Shown here one piece after another: positions 55,117 to 62,984 of a stretch of DNA of 64,000 nt. The stretch lies in NCBI RefSeq assembly GCF_009469605.1, contig NZ_SSXU01000005.1:17857-81856 (forward strand), in the 5' to 3' direction. This DNA comes from Zoogloea sp. 1C4. GTDB taxonomy: Bacteria; Pseudomonadota; Gammaproteobacteria; Burkholderiales; Rhodocyclaceae. The notes under the pieces were generated by a model that saw nothing but the letters and a program-made list of their open reading frames with translations, was not told the origin of the DNA and ran no database searches. Each line of letters opens with the position of its first letter. The first letter of the stretch is position 1. Position numbers and translations under genes: made by a program.

Positions 55117-57432
55117 CTACTGCCTGAAAAGGGTGCCGGCCTCCCTGCGCTCCGTCGTCAGCCCCCAGCGCATGCGCCCGCCGATCTTGCGCGCCTCCCA
55201 GCCCGCCCGCCGTAGCCCCTCGGCGACGCGCGCCCAGTTCGCATCAGAAACTTCAAGTTCATTACGCGTCGCCGCCACCAGCCACGCGCGGACCTGCGCC
55301 ACGCTGAAATGCGCCAACGGGCTTGCAGCGCCGCCCACGTCCTCGACCAACCCGCCCGCTATGAGCTTGTCCGCGAGGTCTGCGGCGATTTCGTCCCAGA
55401 CCGTTCCGCCGACCCGGCGCACCTGTTCGCCCTCGGCCAACCTCAGGATTGCTTCGTCTCGCGGGTCAGCGTCGTCAAGCCACCAACGCGCGCCGTCCTG
55501 ATAGCGCGCGACCGCTTCCCCGACGATTTGTGGCGCGTCCCTGCGAAGGCGATCAATATCAATCCGTCCGACCCTGACCGGCCAGAACCTGCGGTTCCCG
55601 GTCACGTCGGCCAGATACGACCCCTCATTTGTTGTCCCACAGAACACGGCGGTTCTCGGCCAGTCCGATTCAGTAACCCCGTAAACTTCGCGGTATGAGT
55701 CGGTTTGCTGCGACAAGAAATTTTTGAGGTGTTCCCGGTCGCGCTTGCCCATACCCGCCAGCTCGCCCCATTCAACGATCAGCTTGCCGCGAAGGGCGAT
55801 AAGATCGTCCTTGCCCTCGCCAAGGGTGAAACCCTCGCGCAGGCAACTAACGTCGATAGCTTCGGCAATGGCCCGAACCGCTGACGATTTGCGCGCCCCT
55901 TGCCGACCCTCAAGAATCAGCATCGTGTCATTTTTGCAACCCGGCTCCATAGCCCGCGCGACGACCCCCACCAGCCAGCGCGCACCGACTGCGCGCACAT
56001 AGGCGCCGATGTCCCGGCCCTCATCCGTCATGACTTCCGCATGACAGTATCGAATCAGCCAATCGTCGAGCCGCGCAACACCGTCCCAGCCCGCGCGCAG
56101 TTCGTCCAGCCGCTCACGGACCGGGTTGCGGCGCACCGCTTGAGCCCAGCCGGCCACCGCCGCAGCGACCGCCCGCGCGTCGAGCCGCAAGCCCCACGAC
56201 CGGCCAAACCAGCGCGCCACGCCCTGAAGATGTGCATCAGTGAGGCGCCCCACTGTGAACGGGGCCGACCGATCCCCGAAGGCATCCCGCAGGCTACGGG
56301 CCAAGACCGGATAACCCGCGAACTCATCAAAAAACGCGGCACCCAGCAACCGGCGATCCCGCAGTAACAACTCGGTTAGCGCCCACGCGTCAGACCGCCA
56401 GCCCTTACGCGTCCGCAGATCATCACCGCCGCCGATCAAGTGGGATGCCGCGTCCCCGACCTGCTTAGCGTCCGCTTTTTCGTCCTCGACCTTCGCTGCC
56501 TGATCGTCGTCAAAGCTGCGATCCTGTTTTTCAAGCGCGGTCTTAATCGTCCGGGCTCCGTATTTCTCAGCGCCGCGCATCTCATCCCATTTTGGACGCA
56601 TTAACCCGGACTCGCGCATAATCCGGTCAATAACAGCAGGGTCACGCGAAAAATAAGCGACCTCGCAGCAAAGCGAAAGATCAGCCGCAGAATGGTCCCC
56701 GTCGTAATCGTCGAGACAACCCCTCAAAAGGCGGGTTATCCTCCCCCGTCTATTGTGGGTCTTGAGCAGTTTCAGCACCTCATCGTAATTCCGGGTCTGA
56801 CTGCCGGGTGCGCCCTTGACCTCGCCCACATCCGCCGCACCCGAAGCCCCCACTGTGGCCCGGCTCCACTTCATGATAAATGATTCAAGCGCTGCTTGAT
56901 TAGCGATGATCGGGCGGGGAGGGCTGCCGGCCGGATAAGCGCAGCCTGTCACGGTTAAATAGCGCTTGTCGTCGTCGTCGTAAATCTCCAACCCATCACG
57001 CCCCCGGCTGGAATAGTCCTCAAGGCGGACGCCCTTCAGGAATTGTCGCAGGCCCATCCCAGAAGGGGATACTTCAACGTAACTTCCCAGACTTAGAAAA
57101 TCATCGACAATTGCCGCGCGATCAGGATTAACCTCCCCCGCATCGTCGATACAGCCGTCTAGGTCGAGCCCGACGATTCCGCGCGCGCTCGACAGCAACA
57201 GTCCGATCCCGTTGAATTTCCCCGCAGCGCTCGCCGCAGCCTCGAAACTCGGCCAGTCGTCCGGCGCATCGACGGACAGGCGCGCGCCGCCCGCGCTGAC
57301 CGGCAGCTTTGCAGGTTTCCCGCCACCTTCTCGCTTGGCGTAACGCCAGCAGCACCAGCCTTGCGCGATCTGATCGAGCCCAGCCGCCCGGATCGCCTCA
57401 ATATCGGGCTTGATTTTTTCAGTGTGAAGCAT
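55117..57432 (-). CDS. VapE-type primase-helicase
   Basis: This 771-residue protein is the likely replication enzyme of the element. The N-terminal part (about 1-190) has primase-polymerase-like features (GIGLLLSSARGIVGLDLDGCIDD, SPSGMGLRQFL). The C-terminal part is a virulence-associated-E type superfamily 3-like helicase with Walker A EGRQGARKSS near residue 505 and a Walker B-like LIVEWGEL. Residues around 197-213 (VGASGAADVGEVKGA) are encoded by the 53-base repeat shared with the 54127 gene and sit in the linker between the two parts. It is the largest gene of the element. Confidence 0.85.
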   Translation of the reverse strand: MLHTEKIKPDIEAIRAAGLDQIAQGWCCWRYAKREGGGKPAKLPVSAGGARLSVDAPDDWPSFEAAASAAGKFNGIGLLLSSARGIVGLDLDGCIDDAGEVNPDRAAIVDDFLSLGSYVEVSPSGMGLRQFLKGVRLEDYSSRGRDGLEIYDDDDKRYLTVTGCAYPAGSPPRPIIANQAALESFIMKWSRATVGASGAADVGEVKGAPGSQTRNYDEVLKLLKTHNRRGRITRLLRGCLDDYDGDHSAADLSLCCEVAYFSRDPAVIDRIMRESGLMRPKWDEMRGAEKYGARTIKTALEKQDRSFDDDQAAKVEDEKADAKQVGDAASHLIGGGDDLRTRKGWRSDAWALTELLLRDRRLLGAAFFDEFAGYPVLARSLRDAFGDRSAPFTVGRLTDAHLQGVARWFGRSWGLRLDARAVAAAVAGWAQAVRRNPVRERLDELRAGWDGVARLDDWLIRYCHAEVMTDEGRDIGAYVRAVGARWLVGVVARAMEPGCKNDTMLILEGRQGARKSSAVRAIAEAIDVSCLREGFTLGEGKDDLIALRGKLIVEWGELAGMGKRDREHLKNFLSQQTDSYREVYGVTESDWPRTAVFCGTTNEGSYLADVTGNRRFWPVRVGRIDIDRLRRDAPQIVGEAVARYQDGARWWLDDADPRDEAILRLAEGEQVRRVGGTVWDEIAADLADKLIAGGLVEDVGGAASPLAHFSVAQVRAWLVAATRNELEVSDANWARVAEGLRRAGWEARKIGGRMRWGLTTERREAGTLFRQ
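56810..56862 (-). repeat. 53-bp repeat shared with 54127 gene, copy 2
   Basis: Partner of 54467-54519, inside vapE, same reading frame use (GAADVGEVKGA). A shorter similar piece (CCGAAGCCCCCAC..TGTGG) lies at 59080-59099 near the 3' end of the integrase gene. Confidence 0.85.
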
Positions 57433-57490
57433 AGAATTTTGTGTGTCAGATCAGTTATCAGCCCGCGTCCGTCACGACGCGGGCTTGTCG

Positions 57491-57889
57491 TTATTTGCGG
57501 TGGTTATCCTTGATTGCAGCGCCGTCACGCGCCGCAATCAGCCAGTTATAGAGCGCGATCCAATCCCCCGTTGCGTCGTCCATTCGCTCCAAAAAGTGTT
57601 CGGCTAGTGCGGGATTGGATTTAACGCTTGTCTCGACCGCGCTAAGGACCGCTCGCTGCATAGCGAGCGCAGCCAACTGCAGGGCAGCATCCTTTGCATT
57701 TGGGTCCGTTATTTGCTGGTCAAGCCCATATAGTCTCTCCAGCATCTGCTTGACGGACATGCGCTCCAGTTGGCGGGGCTTAATCCCTAGCAGCTTGCAG
57801 ACTAGCGCCTCTGGGCTCACGAAGCGGAAAATATGCATATAACGATCCTTTTTAGTTGGCGGTGGTATTGCATAGGTTTGGGTGGTCAT
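57491..57889 (-). CDS. hypothetical protein of the element
   Basis: The 132-residue product (MTTQTYAIPPPTKKDRYMHIFRFVSPEALVCKLLGIKPRQLERM...) is mostly helical, soluble and unrecognised. GGAG precedes the ATG. It lies between the AlpA-like gene (64 bases upstream) and vapE (58 bases downstream) on the same strand, so the three are probably one transcript and this may be a replication or regulation accessory. Confidence 0.65.
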   Translation of the reverse strand: MTTQTYAIPPPTKKDRYMHIFRFVSPEALVCKLLGIKPRQLERMSVKQMLERLYGLDQQITDPNAKDAALQLAALAMQRAVLSAVETSVKSNPALAEHFLERMDDATGDWIALYNWLIAARDGAAIKDNHRK

Positions 57890-57953
57890 CTCGTTATCTC
57901 CTGGTTGATTCGGTTAATAGTTGATGGGTCCGCATTGAAGCGGAATGTTTTGC

Positions 57954-58148
57954 TTAATTAGGCTGGCGGGCTTCAATCCACAGGCGGATATCAGCCTCGC
58001 GCCAAGCGACACGATTGGCGGACACGCGCACAGGGGTGGGGAATTCGCCGGCCTTCATTAAGCGGTAAATAGACGCGCGCGAAATTGAGGTAATAGCCTC
58101 AACGCTGCGGCGAGAGAGCAGGGCGGGGGTGTGGACGATTTGCTGCAT
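57954..58148 (-). CDS. AlpA-like regulator / excisionase
   Basis: The 64-residue product is a MerR-like winged-helix protein of the AlpA family: LLSRRSVEAITSISRASIYRLMKAGEFPTPVRVSANRVAWREADIRLWIEARQ, with the typical HTH and the wing. AlpA proteins activate integrase expression or act as excisionases in satellite elements. AAGGA precedes the ATG at 58148; the frame upstream to 58355 is only the hairpin region. A terminator-like hairpin lies immediately before it. Confidence 0.88.
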   Translation of the reverse strand: MQQIVHTPALLSRRSVEAITSISRASIYRLMKAGEFPTPVRVSANRVAWREADIRLWIEARQPN

Positions 58149-58453
58149 AGCTGATCCTTGTTTCCAAAGGCCAGCGCAGAAAAGAAAAACCCCATGCGCC
58201 AGCCCGGTTAAGTGGCTGATCGCATAGGGTTTACGGTTGTCCGATCCGTTAACGTGCCTGTCGAGGCTATGTGTGTGTTGATGCCGGTCGCCGATCCTAC
58301 GGCCCCAGGGGAGCCGGGCGGTATGCCCCATCAGATCGGCGCCGTAGCCTGCCACCGCCTGCGCAACCCCCCGCTATGCCGGGGAGCGCTACAAGCGTGC
58401 TTGGGCTTGATTCCGGTCTGAGTGTCATCGTCTCAGCGGTGCTTGTCAACGGC
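58149..58453. other. 305-base gap upstream of the AlpA-like gene
   Basis: This gap holds the minus-strand hairpin at 58176-58232 and presumably the alpA promoter. No gene is visible. Confidence 0.55.
58176..58232 (-). terminator. hairpin with T-tract upstream of alpA-like gene
   Basis: On the minus strand, AAACCC-TATGCG-ATCAGCC pairs with GGCTGGCGCATGGGGTTT, followed by TTCTTTTC. It would end transcription from the 184-residue gene upstream, or act as an attenuator for alpA. Confidence 0.65.
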
Positions 58454-59008
58454 TTATGCGACCTCCAGCAGGCCGGCTAGCGTCAGGTCACGCGGCGACG
58501 CCTGCCGGGCAACAGGTGCGAGCCCCCGCACGTCCCACGTCAGCGCCCAAGCGTCAGCCGGCCCAATCTCGCGCAGGATTGCCGCCCGGATGATGCGCCA
58601 CTCCGGCAACGTCCGCAGGTCGTGCCATGCAAACTCAGCACAACCCACCAATCTTCCCGCGTCAATGCCTGTCATCTCGCAAAGTGCATCAGGCCCGAAT
58701 ATCTCAAGCACGTTCGACATAAGCCCCTTGACGCGAGTATCAAGCCAAGCCCGCATTGCATAGCTAATCCGATCCTCGCCATAAACGGGAATTTCCGCAG
58801 CGGTGACGGCGACCCACGTAAATAGAAGCTGATCCAAAACCTCATTGCCATGCGCGGTAATCTCCAAGCCCTCAGCCTCCCTGCGCAGCGCGCTATCGAC
58901 CATAAACATCGGGATGCCCGAAACCTTGGCGATGTCCTCGACCTCGATTTTCGTAATGGTCTGGATTGCGTCGATAAGCCGCTTGATAGGGTATTTAATG
59001 CCTTGCAT
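58454..59008 (-). CDS. hypothetical protein of the element
   Basis: The 184-residue product (MQGIKYPIKRLIDAIQTITKIEVEDIAKVSGIPMFMVDSAL...) is unrecognised, mainly helical, with an N-terminal part that could be an HTH. AGGAG lies before the ATG. It is immediately downstream of the integrase gene (28 bases) on the same strand and ends about 220 bases before a terminator hairpin, suggesting an integrase-plus-orf transcript. Confidence 0.65.
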   Translation of the reverse strand: MQGIKYPIKRLIDAIQTITKIEVEDIAKVSGIPMFMVDSALRREAEGLEITAHGNEVLDQLLFTWVAVTAAEIPVYGEDRISYAMRAWLDTRVKGLMSNVLEIFGPDALCEMTGIDAGRLVGCAEFAWHDLRTLPEWRIIRAAILREIGPADAWALTWDVRGLAPVARQASPRDLTLAGLLEVA

Positions 59009-59036
59009 GGTCTTTCTCCTGTATCTCGTTGAATTC

Positions 59037-60287
59037 TTACTTGCCGGCGCTGGCTTTTGTCTTTGCCCGAATTGGCACCACCGAAGCCCCCACCTGTGGT
59101 TTGTCGCAGAACTTCGCCCATTCTTCCATCATGCGAGTACGCTTATCGAACAAATCCCCTCGCCGGTAAGCAGCCTCGACCTTATTACCAATCGCGTGCG
59201 CTAAAGCCATTTCAGCAACATCGCGGGGGTAATTGGTCCGCTCTGCAGCCCAATCCCGGAAGGTCGAGCGAAAACCGTGTGGAACCGCATCAACCTGCAT
59301 GCGCCGCATAACCGCAGAAAGTGACATATCGCTCAGGAAGTTAGCGCGAGGTGCGGGAAATACCACGTCACTTCCTTCCTTGCGCGGTAATGCCTGCAGC
59401 AGCTTGATTGCCGACTCCGACAAGGGAACCCGATGTTCTCGGCCAGCCTTCATCCGCTCTTTCGGGATAACCCAAACCTTTTTGTTAAGGTCAATTTCGG
59501 ACCATACCGCCTCTCGCACCTCGCCAGATCGCGCAGCGGTCAGAATCAAGAATTCGAGCGCTTTAGCTGCGATCCCCTCGCGCTTTCTCAAGCTTTCGAT
59601 GAAAGCCCCCAAATCATCGACGGGAACCGCCGTATGGTGTTCAACCTCCTTTGTTTTGGATGGCTTCGATAGAATCTTGTCGAGATGTCCGCGCCACCTT
59701 GCCGGGTTGTCGCCTTTTCGATAACCGCGAACAATCGCCCAATCAAGCACGGACTCAATACGCCCCCGGACCCTTGAGGCGGTTTCCGTTTTCGTCGCCC
59801 ATATCGGTTCAAGAATCCTGAGGATGTGCGACAGTTCAACATCCCCAACCGCCAGCTTGCCGATTACCGGGCTTGCGTAATTGGTCAGAGTTGCGGTCCA
59901 TTGGGCGCCATGCTTCGCATTGCGCCACTCCGATTCCTTGGCTCGAATAAATTGCCGTGACGCCTCATCGAATGTAACGCGGGCTTCCTGCGCGGCAATC
60001 AGCGCCTGTTTTGCGGCTTCGCGCTCAGCCACAGGATCAACCCCCGCTGCGGCTCGCTCGCGGAATTCTCGCGCCAGCCGTCGGGCATCTGCCAGACCGA
60101 TGGCCGGGAACGCGCCCAACCCCACATCCCGTCGTTTTCCGCCCACTACCGCCCTCAAAATCCACGACCGGCTCCCGGCTGGTGTCACCTGCAAGTGCAG
60201 CCCGGCCACGCCGCCCACCGCATGCAGCCCTGCGTCCTTGAGCCGTCCAACCTCAAGCGCCCCGAGTTCCTTCGCTATTTTCGGCAT
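59037..60287 (-). CDS. tyrosine integrase of tRNA-integrating elements (P4-type)
   Basis: This 416-residue integrase recombines the element into tRNA-Ser. It has the N-terminal DUF4102 arm-binding domain (GLHLQVTPAGSRSWILRAVVGGKRRDVGLGAFPAIGLADAR), a SAM-like core-binding domain and a C-terminal catalytic domain with R in LTAARSGEV, HGFRSTFRDW (H-x-x-R), LAHAIGNKVEAAYRR (H and the nucleophile Y). Catalytic residues are all visible, so it appears functional. It lies 162 bases inside the right attachment site. Confidence 0.93.
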   Translation of the reverse strand: MPKIAKELGALEVGRLKDAGLHAVGGVAGLHLQVTPAGSRSWILRAVVGGKRRDVGLGAFPAIGLADARRLAREFRERAAAGVDPVAEREAAKQALIAAQEARVTFDEASRQFIRAKESEWRNAKHGAQWTATLTNYASPVIGKLAVGDVELSHILRILEPIWATKTETASRVRGRIESVLDWAIVRGYRKGDNPARWRGHLDKILSKPSKTKEVEHHTAVPVDDLGAFIESLRKREGIAAKALEFLILTAARSGEVREAVWSEIDLNKKVWVIPKERMKAGREHRVPLSESAIKLLQALPRKEGSDVVFPAPRANFLSDMSLSAVMRRMQVDAVPHGFRSTFRDWAAERTNYPRDVAEMALAHAIGNKVEAAYRRGDLFDKRTRMMEEWAKFCDKPQVGASVVPIRAKTKASAGK

Positions 60288-60448
60288 AACCCCACATCCC
60301 CCACATCCAACCCCACAAAGAATTTGTGATCGGATGATATCCGCTGGGAACGTATGTGCACAACAAGATTCTATGGTTTACGGTAAATCAAAGGCTTAAC
60401 GTAGGAACTCAAGAGAACTCAGAGGACAGGAAAGAACTATTTGGCGGA

Positions 60449-60462
60449 CTCCCTTTCCGCCA
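60449..60462 (+). other. attachment site, far side
   Basis: Exact 14-base copy of the tRNA 3' end, CTCCCTTTCCGCCA, with unrelated flanks. Confidence 0.85.
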
Positions 60463-60469
60463 TTGTTTC

Positions 60470-60509
60470 AAAGCAAAAAGCCCTTGGTGATCCAAGGGCT
60501 TTTTGCTTT
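60470..60509 (+). terminator. original tRNA-Ser terminator, displaced by the element
   Basis: An 18-base stem, AAAGCAAAAAGCCCTTGG and its complement around TGAT, with T-rich flank. It lies just outside the right attachment site, where a tRNA terminator would be before insertion. Confidence 0.85.
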
Positions 60510-60725
60510 TGTTCGTCCGAACTTGCCGGTCGTGGCCTGCGGGTAGGCCGGACGGTGTGGCAGGTGGGGGCGGTCATCGGCCGGCAAGGGTGGTTTCCGT
60601 TCGGCGCATCCGGAGGGGGCACGGGGCCGGTCGCCATCGCGCGGCAGGTTTTTGCGGGCTTTACGCAATTTTTACGATATCGCTGCCAGAATTTTTCTGT
60701 ATCCCCCGTCTGGAGTGGCCAGAAG

Positions 60726-62273
60726 ATGCCCCCGATGCCTGTCGTTCCACCCACGATCGAACCCGCCGCTGCCCATGCTGGCTGGCGTTATGGCCTGTCG
60801 CTACTGGCCTGCGGGCTGACCGCGGGCCTCGCGCTGCCGTTTTATGGGGTGCTGGATCTGTCCAACATCGTCATGCTGTTCCTCCTCACCGTGGTGCTGG
60901 TGGCGGTGAAGGCCGGGGGCGGGCCGGCGGTGATGGCCTCGCTGGTGAGCGTGGTGCTGTTCGATTTCCTCTTCGTGCCGCCGCGTTTTTCGCTGGCGGT
61001 GAGCCACGCCCAGTATCTGGTGACCTTTGCGGTGATGCTGGCGGTGTCGCTGCTGGTGGGGCATCTCACCGCCGGGCTGCGCACCCAGGCCACGGCCGCC
61101 GCCGGCCGCGAGCGCATCGCCCAGGCCCTTTACGGGCTGGCCAGGGCGCTGGCCGGCGCCATGTCGGTGGAGCAGGTGGCCGAGGCGGTGGCGGGTTTTC
61201 TGCGTGACAACTGGGGCGCCGAGTGCGTGCTGCTGCTGGCGGGCGATGGTGACCGACTGATCCCCGCGCCGGGCACGGCCACCCACCTGGAGCCGCCGGA
61301 GCTGGTGATGGCCCGCACGGCCTGCGAGGCCGGGCGCGGGCTGGTGTTTGCCGAAGGCGAGATCCCCGAGCGGCACTTTCTTCCGATGATCGGCGCGACG
61401 CGCAACCGGGGCGCCCTGGTGGTGCGGATGAACCCGACCGACGAGCCCGTCCGCCCGCTGCTGGAGGCCGTGGCGGCGCTGGCGTGCACGGCGGTGGAGC
61501 GCCTGCACTTTGTGGAGGTGGCCCACTCGGCCCAGGTGGAGGCAGTGTCGGAGCGCCTGCGCAGCTCCATCCTGTCGGCCCTGTCCCACGATGTGCGCAC
61601 GCCGCTTACGGCGCTGTTCGGAATGGCCGATTCGCTGGTGGTGCAGCGCCCCCCGCTGCCCGACGCGGCGCGGGAGACGGCGGCTGCGATCCGCGATCAG
61701 GTGCTGCGGGTGAACGGCATGGTCGGCAACCTGCTCGACATGGCCCGCCTGCAGACCGGGCCGGTGAGCCTGCGCCGGGAGTGGCAACCGGTGGAGGAAG
61801 TGATCGGCGCCAGCCTCAAGCTGCTGGAGCCGGCCCTGGCCGGGCATCCGGTGCGCATCGAGGGCCTCGACGCGCTGCCGCTGCTGGCATTCGACGCGGT
61901 GCTGCTGGAGCGGGTGTTCTGCAATCTGTTTGAGAACGCCGCCAAGTATTCGCCGCCGGGCACGCCGATCCGGCTCGATGCGGTGGCGGGGCTGGATACG
62001 GTGGAGCTGCGGGTGACGAGCGGCGGCGAGGGCTTTCCGCCGGACAAGCTGGAGGCGGTGTTCAACCTCTTCGAGCGCGGCCGCAGCGAGACGGCGGTGG
62101 CGGGGATGGGCGTCGGGCTGGCCATCTGCCGGGCCATCGTCGAGGCCCACGGCGGGTCGATCCGCGCGATCAATCCGCCCGAAGGCGGCGCCTGCGTGGC
62201 CTTCACGCTGCCCCGGGGCAACCCGCCGGCCATCGATGCCGAACCCTTCGCCAACCCCGGAGAACGCCCATGA
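60726..62273 (+). CDS. KdpD-like sensor kinase lacking the N-terminal KdpD domain
   Basis: This 515-residue kinase has the C-terminal part of KdpD: four membrane segments at about residues 20-120 (DUF4118), a GAF-like region, HisKA with the phosphoacceptor His in SALSHDVRTPLTAL and HATPase motifs NLFENAAKYSPPG and GMGVGLAICRAIVEAHGG. The usual N-terminal KdpD/USP domain of about 380 residues is absent. ATG at 60726 follows GGAG. It overlaps the response regulator gene by four bases and is followed by kup, so it probably senses potassium status or turgor for Kup. Confidence 0.9.
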   Translation: MPPMPVVPPTIEPAAAHAGWRYGLSLLACGLTAGLALPFYGVLDLSNIVMLFLLTVVLVAVKAGGGPAVMASLVSVVLFDFLFVPPRFSLAVSHAQYLVTFAVMLAVSLLVGHLTAGLRTQATAAAGRERIAQALYGLARALAGAMSVEQVAEAVAGFLRDNWGAECVLLLAGDGDRLIPAPGTATHLEPPELVMARTACEAGRGLVFAEGEIPERHFLPMIGATRNRGALVVRMNPTDEPVRPLLEAVAALACTAVERLHFVEVAHSAQVEAVSERLRSSILSALSHDVRTPLTALFGMADSLVVQRPPLPDAARETAAAIRDQVLRVNGMVGNLLDMARLQTGPVSLRREWQPVEEVIGASLKLLEPALAGHPVRIEGLDALPLLAFDAVLLERVFCNLFENAAKYSPPGTPIRLDAVAGLDTVELRVTSGGEGFPPDKLEAVFNLFERGRSETAVAGMGVGLAICRAIVEAHGGSIRAINPPEGGACVAFTLPRGNPPAIDAEPFANPGERP

Positions 62274-62956
62274 GCGAGGCAACCATCCTGGTCATCGAGG
62301 ACGAACTGCAGATCCGCCGCTTTGTGCGCACGGCGCTGGAAGGCGAGGGCCTGCGGGTGGTGGACGCCGACACCCGGCGCCTGGGCCTGCAGGAAGCCGG
62401 GCGCTGCAAGCCCGATCTGGTGATCCTCGACCTGGGCCTGCCCGACGGCGACGGCGCGGGCTTTGTGGCGGATTTCCGGGCGTGGTCCTCCGCGCCGGTG
62501 CTGGTGCTGTCGGCCCGCTCCACCGAGCACGACAGGATCGGCGTGCTCGACGCGGGGGCCGACGACTACCTCACCAAGCCCTTTTCCATCGGCGAGTTGC
62601 TGGCCCGGGTGCGCGCGCTGCTGCGGCGCGGGCGGCGTGCGCCGGAGAACGAGGCCGCCGAGGTGGCCTTTGGCGACGTGACGGTGGATTTCTCGCGCCG
62701 GCAGGTGCTGCGCCGGGGCGAGGCGGTCAAGCTCACGCCCATCGAATACCGCCTGCTCGGGCACCTGATCGCCAACGCCGGCAAGGTCGTCACCCATCGC
62801 CAGCTGCTGCGCGAGGTGTGGGGCACGGCCTCGGGCGACAACAGCCACTACCTGCGCATCTACGTGGGCCACCTGCGCCACAAGCTCGAAGACGACCCCG
62901 CCCAGCCGCGCCACTTTCTGACGGAAACCGGCGTGGGCTATCGCTTCCAGCTCTGA
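62270..62956 (+). CDS. KdpE-like OmpR-family response regulator
   Basis: The 228-residue regulator has a receiver domain (phosphoacceptor Asp in [12 protein letters not shown], Lys in YLTKPF) and a winged-helix output domain ([31 protein letters not shown]). It overlaps the KdpD-like kinase gene by four bases. In K+ systems KdpE activates kdpFABC; no kdpFABC is seen in the window, and the gene is followed by kup after 28 bases. Confidence 0.92.
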   Translation: MSEATILVIEDELQIRRFVRTALEGEGLRVVDADTRRLGLQEAGRCKPDLVILDLGLPDGDGAGFVADFRAWSSAPVLVLSARSTEHDRIGVLDAGADDYLTKPFSIGELLARVRALLRRGRRAPENEAAEVAFGDVTVDFSRRQVLRRGEAVKLTPIEYRLLGHLIANAGKVVTHRQLLREVWGTASGDNSHYLRIYVGHLRHKLEDDPAQPRHFLTETGVGYRFQL

Positions 62957-62984
62957 CCCCCGAACCCTACCCCGGAGTGATCCT

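Larger units (their letters stand above)
53900..60462. mobile_element. integrated element in tRNA-Ser(CGA) (P4-satellite-like)
   Basis: A 6.56-kb segment bounded by the 14-base direct repeats at 53886 and 60449. It carries a tRNA-type tyrosine integrase, an AlpA-like regulator, a VapE-type primase-helicase and four unknown genes, all on the minus strand. No capsid, portal, tail or lysis gene is visible, so it cannot be an autonomous phage. The set recalls small satellite or integrative elements that replicate with their own primase-helicase. The tRNA is intact, restored by the element's own copy of the 3' end. Confidence 0.85.
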
